Shown here: positions 1-4,704 of the stretch, piece after piece
Layout of the letters: each line of letters begins with the position of its first letter
How positions within the stretch are numbered: the stretch's first letter is position 1
From: Candidatus Falkowbacteria bacterium RIFCSPLOWO2_02_FULL_45_15
GTDB lineage: Bacteria > Patescibacteriota > Patescibacteriia > Patescibacteriales > XYC2-FULL-47-12
Direction of reading: 5' to 3'
DNA length: 6,971 nt
Assembly (NCBI GenBank): GCA_001777995.1
Contig: MFFV01000024.1
Span: 4,765-11,735, forward strand
Position numbers and translations under genes: made by a program
Notes under the pieces: model-generated
What the model saw: the letters and a program-made list of their open reading frames with translations, nothing else
Told to the model about the DNA's origin: nothing
Databases searched by the model: none

Positions 1-235
1 TCCCCTCTCCCGCTCGGCGGGAGAGGGGGCAGGGGGAGAGGGCTTCATTTATCACGGGCAAAATATTTTTAATGTGGTTGCGCGCGGCGAGTTCCGGGAT
101 AACTCCGCCGTAGGGGCGATGAATTTTTATCTGCGAGGAAACGACGTTAGAGATGACCTTAATTTTATCCGCTTTGCCTTCAATCAGCGCGGCGGCTGTT
201 TCGTCGCAGCTACTTTCAATAGCTAAAATAATCAT
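1..235 (-). CDS. tsaD: tRNA N6-adenosine threonylcarbamoyltransferase TsaD, N-terminal part (cut by window edge)
   Basis: The first 78 codons of TsaD (Kae1/Gcp/YgjD family) are present; the rest lies beyond position 1. TsaD transfers the threonylcarbamoyl group from threonylcarbamoyl-AMP to A37 of ANN-decoding tRNAs (t6A), normally with TsaB and TsaE in the cytoplasm. Visible signatures are the opening ILAIESSCDET (residues 3-13) of the ASKHA ATPase fold, and SSQIKIHRPYGGVIPELAAR (about 33-52) followed by NH. The metal-binding HxxxH motif would lie outside the window. I chose the ATG at 235 because family members begin M-(I/R)-I/V-L-(A/G)-IE; an in-frame ATG at 247 would add MTEN but sits inside an inverted repeat arm. 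No convincing SD precedes either start. After residue 65 (VINEAL) the frame enters a GC-rich palindrome encoding about SPCPLSRRAGEG, which is not family-like sequence. The gene lies downstream of trmD and is probably co-transcribed with it. Confidence 0.93.
   Translation of the reverse strand, partial: MIILAIESSCDETAAALIEGKADKIKVISNVVSSQIKIHRPYGGVIPELAARNHIKNILPVINEALSPCPLSRRAGEG
2..28. repeat. GC-rich perfect palindrome inside tsaD
   Basis: Positions 2-13 are perfectly complementary to 17-28, giving a 12-bp stem of the CCCTCTCCCGC / GCGGGAGAGGG type with a 3-nt loop. A related purine-rich tail (GGCAGGGGGAGAGGG) continues to about 42. The composition resembles REP-like palindromes scattered through many bacterial genomes. 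It lies within the open tsaD frame, after the conserved N-terminal motifs. The left side may extend past the window edge. Confidence 0.75.
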
Positions 236-241
236 ATTTTC

Positions 242-318
242 TGTCATTCCCGCGAAAGCGGGAATCTAAGATTTTATAAAAGTTTGATAATGAGATTCCC
301 GCTTTCGCGAGAATGACA
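242..318. repeat. Inverted repeat pair between trmD and tsaD
   Basis: Two 26-bp arms (242-267 and 293-318) are reverse complements at 25 of 26 positions and are separated by 25 nt. Each arm contains its own hairpin, ATTCCCGC-GAAA-GCGGGAAT in the left arm and the near-identical version in the right arm, with a GNRA-type GAAA loop on one strand. The motif is like the widely dispersed ATTCCCGC/GCGGGAAT repeats of bacteria. It fills the trmD-tsaD gap, and its left arm overlaps the alternative upstream tsaD ATG at 247. No T-tract follows it on either strand, so it is not a standard intrinsic terminator, although the RNA would fold strongly. Confidence 0.85.
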
Positions 319-324
319 ATAGTA

Positions 325-1062
325 TTATGTTTTTTTACTTTTTTTCTTTCTCCACTCTTTAATTTTTTTATGGTCGCCGGACAATAAAACTCTGGGTACT
401 TTATATGTTTTGCCGTTAATGGTTAACGTTTCCGGTCGAGTGTAATGCGGGTGTTCCAAAAATCCGGCTGGGGAATGCGACTCAAACCGCGCCGACTCCT
501 CATTGCCCAAGACGCCGGGCAGAAGGCGCGTAATTGAGTCCACCACCGCCATTGCCGGCAATTCGCCGCCGGTGAGAACATAATCGCCGACCGATATTTC
601 TTCATCCGCGAATTGCTTAATTCGTTCGTCCACTCCTTCGTACCGCCCGCAGATTAAAATAATATTATCTCCCGAATGTTCGGGATTGGCATATCGCTTC
701 GCCAGCGCTTGCGTCCACCTTTTCCCCTTAGCCGATAAAAGTATTATTTTTGATTTTTTCCCGCCGGCAGCGCTAGGCGCGGCATTGCCTGCCCGCAACT
801 GTTGCAACGTTGCAGGCGGGCGGGAAGGTGTTTTAATGTTTTTATGTTTTAACGCTTTAATGATTGGTTCGGCCATCAGCACCATGCCGGCGCCGCCGCC
901 GTACGGCCGGTCGTCCACCTGCCGATGCGCGCCCTCCGCCCAATCACGCAAGTTGTAAATTTTGATGGCGATGATTTTTTTTTCGAGCGCGCGTTTAATG
1001 ATGCTCTGGGAAAAGTAAGAGCTGAAAATGTCGGGAAAGATGGTAATGATGTGAAAAGTCAT
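325..1062 (-). CDS. trmD: tRNA (guanine37-N1)-methyltransferase TrmD
   Basis: SPOUT-class methyltransferase that uses SAM to make m1G37 in tRNAs reading CNN-type codons, preventing +1 frameshifts; it acts as a cytoplasmic dimer. Seen: MTFHIITIFPDIF (1-13), DDRPYGGGAGM (50-60), the knot motifs LICGRYEGVDERI (136-148) and ISVGDYVLTGGELPA (156-170), DSITRLLPGVLG (175-186) and PHYTRPE (205-211). Start: the ATG at 1062 gives the family N-terminus and has AAGG about 6 nt upstream; an in-frame ATG at 1080 falls in the promoter. Length is 245 aa. Oddities: relative to E. coli TrmD as I recall it, there is a net insertion of about 22 residues at 79-103 and about 4 more near 126-132, both over palindromic DNA. 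The catalytic Asp169 aligns with Glu194. The C-terminal tail after EWRKKK lacks roughly 30 residues. No rimM lies beside it. Confidence 0.96.
   Translation of the reverse strand: MTFHIITIFPDIFSSYFSQSIIKRALEKKIIAIKIYNLRDWAEGAHRQVDDRPYGGGAGMVLMAEPIIKALKHKNIKTPSRPPATLQQLRAGNAAPSAAGGKKSKIILLSAKGKRWTQALAKRYANPEHSGDNIILICGRYEGVDERIKQFADEEISVGDYVLTGGELPAMAVVDSITRLLPGVLGNEESARFESHSPAGFLEHPHYTRPETLTINGKTYKVPRVLLSGDHKKIKEWRKKKSKKT
670..685. repeat. Palindrome TCCCGAA-tg-TTCGGGA inside trmD
   Basis: Seven-bp perfect arms (670-676 and 679-685) flank a 2-nt loop inside trmD, encoding about NPEHSGD (residues 126-132). The same 7-bp arms recur with a different loop at 3330-3347, in the S1 leader. The encoded segment is a small net insertion (about 4 residues) against E. 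coli TrmD, just before the ILICGRYEG strand. Confidence 0.6.
787..820. repeat. Nested palindromes in the trmD loop insertion
   Basis: GCCTGC (787-792) pairs with GCAGGC (812-817), and CCCGC (792-796) can pair with GCGGG (816-820). Inside lie GCAAC-t-GTTGC (795-805) and the perfect palindrome GCAACGTTGC (804-813). On the trmD strand this DNA is translated as part of residues 79-103 (including RPPATLQQLRAGN), a stretch absent from TrmD relatives I can recall. It looks like a palindromic repeat unit carried in frame. Confidence 0.65.
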
Positions 1063-1078
1063 AAATAACCTTATTGTC

Positions 1079-1087
1079 ATTATACCA
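1079..1087 (-). promoter_or_regulatory. Extended -10 promoter element for trmD
   Basis: On the minus strand the sequence reads TGGTATAAT, a consensus TATAAT with the TGn extension. It starts exactly where the khpA terminator hairpin ends. No good -35 is visible, which is typical of extended -10 promoters. The expected transcription start near 1072 would leave about a 10-nt leader containing the AAGG SD before the trmD ATG at 1062. Confidence 0.55.
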
Positions 1088-1119
1088 AAAAACCCCGCAA
1101 AATAAGTCGGGGTTTTTGG
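1085..1119 (-). terminator. Intrinsic terminator downstream of khpA
   Basis: Stem CCAAAAACCCCG / CGGGGTTTTTTGG (plus coordinates 1108-1119 and 1085-1097) has a loop of about 10 nt. On the minus strand the GC core is followed by six T. It lies about 20 nt past the khpA stop codon and should separate khpA from trmD. Confidence 0.85.
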
Positions 1120-1138
1120 TTCTAGCTAAGTTTAGAAT

Positions 1139-1456
1139 TTATATCTTTAAATCGTCAACGGCGTCAGTAGAAATTTCTTCGCGCATTGCCCGACGCGGAT
1201 GGGTACTTCCTTCCGGTTCGGCAATTTTTAAATTAACGCGGGCATTGTTTTGAGCGCCGACGATTTTTAAAAGCGTGCGAATGGACTTAGCGGTCTGGCC
1301 GCCTTTACCAATCACATAACCCATATCTTCCGGGTTAGTTTTGAGGGTTAAAAGAACCCCCCGCTCGTCGATTGTTCTCTCGGAGCGTACGTCTTCCGGG
1401 TGGGCAACAATTGCCTTGACTATGAATTCTAAGAATTCCTTGTCTGATATTGCCAT
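1139..1456 (-). CDS. khpA: KhpA/YlqC-type KH domain RNA-binding protein
   Basis: A 105-aa single KH-domain protein of the YlqC/KhpA family. In other bacteria this family binds RNA, often with KhpB, and affects cell division and translation-related processes; its role here is inferred only from family. Seen: LEFIVKAIVAHPEDV (9-23), the typical N-terminal helix, and the KH signature VIGKGGQTAKSIRTLL (48-63) with the GKGG loop at 50-53. A polar C-terminal extension (about 80-105) goes beyond the usual 75-80 residues. Start: the ATG at 1456 has GGGAG 6 nt upstream; an in-frame ATG at 1486 would add ten residues and lacks family support. The gene lies between rpsP and trmD as in many Gram-positive genomes, but has its own promoter upstream and a terminator downstream, so it seems to be monocistronic. 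Confidence 0.93.
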   Translation of the reverse strand: MAISDKEFLEFIVKAIVAHPEDVRSERTIDERGVLLTLKTNPEDMGYVIGKGGQTAKSIRTLLKIVGAQNNARVNLKIAEPEGSTHPRRAMREEISTDAVDDLKI

Positions 1457-1546
1457 ATTTTTCTCCCTTTCCTCTTGCTTGGGCATTTTAGCCAGCGAAG
1501 AAGGCCTTACTAAATAAATTATTCCAATTTCGGAATATCACATTAT

Positions 1547-1574
1547 ATTATAACAGATAAATACAAATTGTCAA
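1547..1574 (-). promoter_or_regulatory. Near-consensus sigma70-type promoter for khpA
   Basis: On the minus strand a perfect TTGACA (1574-1569) and a perfect TATAAT (1552-1547) are 16 nt apart, and TGT before the -10 provides an extended -10. The start would be near 1540, giving a leader of about 84 nt before the khpA ATG. The leader contains a 6-bp hairpin TATTCC/GGAATA (1520-1537). Confidence 0.8.
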
Positions 1575-1608
1575 GAACTAAATTTTAACCCCTATCGGGG
1601 CAGTATTT

Positions 1609-1968
1609 TTAGCCTTTGGTTTCCGCATTTTCTTTTTCCTCTTGCTTTACTTCCTTTACTTCAGCCTTGGTTGCGGTTTTGACCGCAGCCTTTTGGCTGC
1701 TCCTTTTAATATGGGTAACATTAACTTTTTTCCCCGAATAAATATTATTAGTTATCAATAAATTATGCATGGTGGGCGAAACTGCCGCTCCGACGGACAG
1801 CCAATATTTCACCCGTTCGTTTTTTAGCTCTATTTTTTTGGTGCGAGGGTTGTAAGAACCTAATATTTCCAGCGCCCGGCCGTAAGTATCGCGCGCCTGC
1901 TCCGAAATAATAATACGGTAATAAGGCTGTTTCTTTTTGCCGATTCTGGCTAATCTTATTTTTAACAT
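1609..1968 (-). CDS. rpsP: 30S ribosomal protein bS16
   Basis: Structural protein of the small ribosomal subunit, needed for 30S assembly. The N-terminal MLKIRLARIGKKKQPYYRII (1-20), GRALEILGSYNPR (about 30-42) and the stretch to about residue 85, including VKYWLSVGAAVS, are classic S16. Length is 119 aa against about 80-90 in many bacteria. The excess is a low-complexity K/A/E-rich tail (about 93-119), likely disordered. The ATG at 1968 gives the exact family start, but no SD precedes it; a TATAAT lies only 8 nt upstream, which allows a leaderless mRNA. It lies downstream of the S1-domain gene, with a gap of about 90 nt. Confidence 0.97.
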   Translation of the reverse strand: MLKIRLARIGKKKQPYYRIIISEQARDTYGRALEILGSYNPRTKKIELKNERVKYWLSVGAAVSPTMHNLLITNNIYSGKKVNVTHIKRSSQKAAVKTATKAEVKEVKQEEKENAETKG

Positions 1969-1976
1969 GCGGTTGA

Positions 1977-1982
1977 ATTATA
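1977..1982 (-). promoter_or_regulatory. Candidate -10 giving a leaderless rpsP mRNA
   Basis: TATAAT on the minus strand ends 8 nt before the rpsP ATG, so a start about 7 nt downstream would fall at or next to the initiation codon. There is no SD for rpsP, which fits leaderless translation. A -35 is not evident, and the surrounding A/T-rich TTATTATTATAAT run makes a chance match plausible. Confidence 0.35.
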
Positions 1983-2025
1983 ATAATAATAAATTAGTAA
2001 TTTTTCTCCGATGACGAGTAATACC

Positions 2026-2053
2026 AGTTTATCCTTTTTAGCATAAATGTCAA
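2026..2053 (-). promoter_or_regulatory. Alternative rpsP promoter just after the S1 gene
   Basis: A perfect TTGACA (2053-2048) lies a few bases past the S1 stop codon. It is followed after 16 nt by TAAACT (2031-2026), a 4/6 match to TATAAT. The start would be near 2019, leaving a leader of about 50 nt with no SD close to the ATG. The -35 is good and the -10 weak. Confidence 0.4.
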
Positions 2054-2058
2054 TTGGG

Positions 2059-3273
2059 TCAAATAACGCCTTCGGCCGCCGCTGGCTTTGGTTTTTCCGG
2101 TTTAACTTTTGGTTCTTCCCCCGGCCCATCCTCGCTTTGCTTGGCGGCCGCTTTATCGGCGGCGGAGGTTCCCAAAGGTTTAACGCTTAGACCTAAGCGA
2201 TGGGCATCCGGCTCTATCGAAATTACGTAAAAATCATAAGATTTCCCCGCGGTAAATTTGTCATTAATTTTTTCTCCCGGCTTTAAGCCCAAGCTGGAAA
2301 TATGGGCGAGCGCATGAATGTCATCGTCCAATTGGACGAATAAGCCAAAGGGGTTGACTTTTAATACCGTGCCCGGCGTTTTTTTGTTAAGCTGATACCG
2401 CTCGGTTACCTTTCGCCAGGGGTCGGCAATTAATTTTTTTGCCGACAAGAAAATTTTAGCGCCGTCAATGTTAATAATTTCCGCTTTGAGCTTATCGCCG
2501 ACTTTTATTAAGTCAGCCGGGTTTTCAATCCGCTGCCAAGCCAATTCCGAAATGTGGATTAATCCTTCCAGCCCTTCGCCGAAGCTGATAAAGACGCCGA
2601 AACTGGTAACGGCCGTAGCCACCCCCTCGACGATTGAGCCCGGCTTATATTGGGCGATCACGTCTTTTTGTTTGTCGCTCCAGGCTAATTTCTCGGAAAC
2701 GATTAACTTATCCTCTTTATCGCTCAAGTCCATTACCTTTACTTCCATTTCTTTATTGATAAAGCTTTTTAATTTTTCAAAAATTTTACTTTTATCGCCG
2801 CCGCCGACGCGAGGATAGTTTTCCGGGGAAAGTTGGGACACGGGCAAAAAGCCGTTGGTTTGGCCGTAACTGACGATTAAGCCGCCCTTATTAGCTTCTT
2901 TAACTTTGACGATAATTATCGCCTGGTTTTCAAAAGCGGCTTGCAACGTTTCCCAAGCTTTTTGGTGGCCGGCGTAACTAAAGGATAACTCTAACTCTCC
3001 GTTTTCGTTTTCTAAATCAATCACCGTTGCTTCTATCTCGTCGCCTTCCTTAAGGTTGGCGTACTCCGGCGACTCGCGGTAAAGCTCTTTGCCCCGCACG
3101 ATGCCTACCATTACTCCGCCAATGTCCAGTTTAATCTCGGATTTAGAGGCGACTATGACCGTGCCTTTCACGATGTCTCCTATTTTAGGCGCCGCTATTT
3201 CTTCGTCCGCCAATAATTCCGCAAAGGCGGTTGGTTTAATTTTTTGCTCGGCTGCTTTGTTTGTTTTTGACAT
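2059..3273 (-). CDS. rpsA: S1 RNA-binding domain protein (ribosomal protein bS1-like)
   Basis: A 404-aa protein with four S1/OB-fold repeats at about 30-98, 115-195, 211-279 and 298-366, then a disordered E/K/P/A-rich tail (367-404). Repeat 3 is canonical (TSFGVFISFGEGLEGLIHIS, 223-242); repeat 2 is the most divergent. Repeats of this kind bind single-stranded RNA, and a four-repeat protein is the usual bS1 equivalent in CPR and Gram-positive bacteria, helping load mRNA on the 30S subunit. E. coli S1 has six repeats, so the rpsA symbol is by analogy. The ATG at 3273 (MSKTNKAAEQ) is preferred; an in-frame TTG at 3297 would add eight residues. Neither has an SD, as in E. coli rpsA. A structured leader and its own promoter lie upstream. 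Confidence 0.88.
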   Translation of the reverse strand: MSKTNKAAEQKIKPTAFAELLADEEIAAPKIGDIVKGTVIVASKSEIKLDIGGVMVGIVRGKELYRESPEYANLKEGDEIEATVIDLENENGELELSFSYAGHQKAWETLQAAFENQAIIIVKVKEANKGGLIVSYGQTNGFLPVSQLSPENYPRVGGGDKSKIFEKLKSFINKEMEVKVMDLSDKEDKLIVSEKLAWSDKQKDVIAQYKPGSIVEGVATAVTSFGVFISFGEGLEGLIHISELAWQRIENPADLIKVGDKLKAEIINIDGAKIFLSAKKLIADPWRKVTERYQLNKKTPGTVLKVNPFGLFVQLDDDIHALAHISSLGLKPGEKINDKFTAGKSYDFYVISIEPDAHRLGLSVKPLGTSAADKAAAKQSEDGPGEEPKVKPEKPKPAAAEGVI

Positions 3274-3428
3274 GTTTTTATACTTGTGCCGGCTCAAGCA
3301 AGCACAAAAAAATTACCCTTAACCCGTTTTCCCGAATTATTTCGGGACTAAAGCCACCGTTTAATGGCCACGAGCCCTTCTAACGCCTTGATTTAGAAGG
3401 CTGAATAAGAGGCGTAAATTTTGTTAAT
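3274..3428 (-). promoter_or_regulatory. Structured 5' leader of the S1 gene (candidate autoregulatory RNA)
   Basis: From the predicted start near 3428 to the ATG at 3273 the leader is about 155 nt. In 5' to 3' order on the minus strand it holds three hairpins: CCTTCTAA/TTAGAAGG (3400-3376, 8 bp, 9-nt loop); GCCATT/GGTGGC with a 4-nt loop (3368-3353, including two G-U pairs); and TCCCGAA/TTCGGGA with an ATAA loop (3347-3330). The first loop carries AGGCG, which can pair with CGCCT (3414-3410) just upstream to make a pseudoknot. A T-rich single-stranded stretch (eight T, 3312-3305) follows the last hairpin. E. coli rpsA is autoregulated through a leader with three hairpins and no strong SD; the resemblance here is in architecture only. 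Confidence 0.5.
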
Positions 3429-3442
3429 ACATCAATATTAAC
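3423..3442. repeat. Perfect inverted repeat overlapping the S1 promoter -10
   Basis: GTTAATA (3423-3429) and TATTAAC (3436-3442) are perfect complements around a 6-nt centre. The element overlaps the predicted -10 and start site of the S1 transcript, the position expected of a repressor operator, but it could be chance in A/T-rich DNA. Confidence 0.5.
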
Positions 3443-3463
3443 GCCGGGGTTAAAAAAAGTCAA
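3435..3463 (-). promoter_or_regulatory. Promoter of the S1-domain gene
   Basis: On the minus strand TTGACT (3463-3458, 5/6 match to the -35) and TAATAT (3440-3435, 4/6 match to the -10) are separated by 17 nt. A start near 3428 would transcribe the structured leader. Confidence 0.6.
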
Positions 3464-3505
3464 GTTTAGGCATTATTAAGCGGGATATTTTGCTCTTTGT
3501 CAAAG

Positions 3506-3534
3506 TTGTCGGAGGAGGAGAATGTTGATACAAT
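3506..3534 (+). promoter_or_regulatory. Extended -10 promoter for rmuC, predicted leaderless
   Basis: TTGTCG (3506-3511) and TACAAT (3529-3534) are 17 nt apart, with TGA just before the -10 as an extended -10. The expected start is 7 nt downstream, which is the A of the rmuC ATG at 3541. A leaderless mRNA would explain the lack of an SD at the right spacing for that ATG. Confidence 0.5.
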
Positions 3535-3536
3535 AA
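3522..3536 (+). other. Four-codon mini-ORF with strong SD just before rmuC
   Basis: GGAGGAGGAG (3511-3520) is an excellent SD and is followed by ATG-TTG-ATA-CAA-TAA (M-L-I-Q-stop). Its stop lies 4 nt before the rmuC ATG, a layout that would permit termination-reinitiation coupling. It would matter only if transcription starts upstream of 3511; the predicted extended -10 inside it points to a leaderless start instead. Confidence 0.25.
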
Positions 3537-3540
3537 AGCC

Positions 3541-4644
3541 ATGGAAACCCTGCTGATAATTTTAGTGATAATTTTAACGGCCATGATTGGCGCGATGTTT
3601 TTCGTTGTGCAAAAGAAACTGGGCGGAAAGCAAGACGGCCAATCCTTACTCATGCTCCAGCAGCAAATGGGCCAGATGACGCAAACGTTAGACGCTAAGT
3701 TAGCGGAAGTGCATAAAGCCAGCCAAGACCAGTTTGGCCGCACGACCGGCATTATGCAGGGCGTGACCGAGCAAGCGCAAAAAATGCTTTCCGCCATCCA
3801 TTCCCAGAGCCAAAACGCGATTGCCGCCGTGACGGAAAAATTAACCAAATTAGACGAAACCAACAAACAAGTGGTAAATTTTGCCGAGCAGCTGCAGTCG
3901 CTGGAAGACATCCTGAAGAATCCAAAGCACCGCGGCATTTTAGGCGAGTACCAGCTGGAAATGGTGCTGAAAAACGTTTTGCCGCCCGCGGCGTATAAAT
4001 TGCAATACGAATTTGCCGACGGCGAGATCGTGGACGCGGCCATTTTCGTCAAAGACAAGATTATTCCGGTTGACTCAAAATTTAGTTTAGAAAATTACAA
4101 CCGCATCGTGCGGGAAAAAGACCCGGCCGCGCGCGAACAGCTGGAAAAAGAGTTTAAATTGGATTTAAAAAAGCGCATCGACGAAACCGCCAAATACATC
4201 AAACCGAGCCAAGGCACGATGGATTTCGCTTTTATGTTCATCCCGGCGGAAGGAATTTATTATGATTTGCTGATAAACCAGGTAGGGGGGATTAAAGTCA
4301 ACACGCGCGATTTAATTGAATACGCTTTCAGCCAAAAACACGTCATTATCGTTTCTCCGACCTCGTTCCACGCTTATTTGCAGACGGTGTTGCAGGGTTT
4401 GCGCGCGTTGCAGATTGAAGAAAGCGCGAAAGAGATACGGCAGCGCGTGGAACAGCTCGGCAAACATTTAGCGAGTTACGATGAGTATATGAAAAAGCTC
4501 GGCGCGAACCTGGGCACGACCGTCAATATGTACAACAGCGCCTATAAAGAGTTTGGCAAAGTGGATAAAGACGTGCTGAAAATTAGCGGCGGCAAAAGCC
4601 AGCTGGAGCCACTCACTTTAGATAGACCGAAAACAGAAGAATAA
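3541..4644 (+). CDS. rmuC: DNA recombination protein RmuC
   Basis: A 367-aa RmuC-family protein. E. coli RmuC limits inversion-type recombination at short inverted repeats; the family domain is thought to have a PD-(D/E)XK nuclease-like fold, though its biochemical activity is poorly defined. Seen: an N-terminal membrane anchor (about 4-23), a Q-rich coiled-coil region (about 34-125), then the RmuC domain with RGILGEYQLE (131-140), IVDAAI (163-168), PVDSKFSLENY (176-186), FMFIPAEGIYY (231-241) and VSPTSFHAYL (271-280). E136/E140, D165, D178 and K180 are candidate active-site residues. The protein should be membrane-tethered with its domain in the cytoplasm. The ATG at 3541 is the only start; an in-frame TGA lies 13 nt upstream. 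It is divergent from the S1 gene. A genome rich in inverted repeats, as this window is, makes an RmuC homologue a noteworthy neighbour. Confidence 0.95.
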   Translation: METLLIILVIILTAMIGAMFFVVQKKLGGKQDGQSLLMLQQQMGQMTQTLDAKLAEVHKASQDQFGRTTGIMQGVTEQAQKMLSAIHSQSQNAIAAVTEKLTKLDETNKQVVNFAEQLQSLEDILKNPKHRGILGEYQLEMVLKNVLPPAAYKLQYEFADGEIVDAAIFVKDKIIPVDSKFSLENYNRIVREKDPAAREQLEKEFKLDLKKRIDETAKYIKPSQGTMDFAFMFIPAEGIYYDLLINQVGGIKVNTRDLIEYAFSQKHVIIVSPTSFHAYLQTVLQGLRALQIEESAKEIRQRVEQLGKHLASYDEYMKKLGANLGTTVNMYNSAYKEFGKVDKDVLKISGGKSQLEPLTLDRPKTEE

Positions 4645-4650
4645 TATATC

Positions 4651-4694
4651 AGTCCATAAAGTCAATAAAGTCGAAAGTCCATAAAGTCAAAGGA
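4651..4694 (+). repeat. Left array of 9-bp units GTCNATAAA before the four-helix gene
   Basis: Units read GTCCATAAA (4652-4660), GTCAATAAA (4661-4669), a shortened GTCGAAA (4670-4676), GTCCATAAA (4677-4685) and GTCAAAGGA (4686-4694). The 13-mer AGTCCATAAAGTC occurs exactly twice (4651-4663, 4676-4688). The last unit runs into the AAAGGA SD of the downstream gene. Confidence 0.85.
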
Positions 4695-4704
4695 ATGTTT
4701 ATAT

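Noticed and set aside
1589..1600. CCCC-TATC-GGGG hairpin just after rpsP as a terminator
   Set aside because: The stem is only 4 bp, and on the rpsP strand it is followed by TTAAAATTT rather than a clean T-run; too weak to call.
2468..2818. Plus-strand ORF within the S1-domain gene
   Set aside because: Antisense shadow of a four-repeat S1 protein, with no recognisable motif or ribosome binding site.
3274..3285. TATAAA just upstream of the S1 ATG as a -10 box
   Set aside because: It ends 3 nt before the ATG, so transcription would begin inside the gene. The TTGACT-17-TAATAT promoter further upstream is a better candidate.
3450..4058. Long minus-strand ORF opposite the start of rmuC
   Set aside because: It is antisense to the well-supported rmuC frame, and its Cys/Trp/Ser-rich translation looks like a shadow frame.
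4651..4694. The regular short repeats before the four-helix gene as a CRISPR array
   Set aside because: Units are 9 bp in direct tandem without unique spacers, and no cas genes are nearby.
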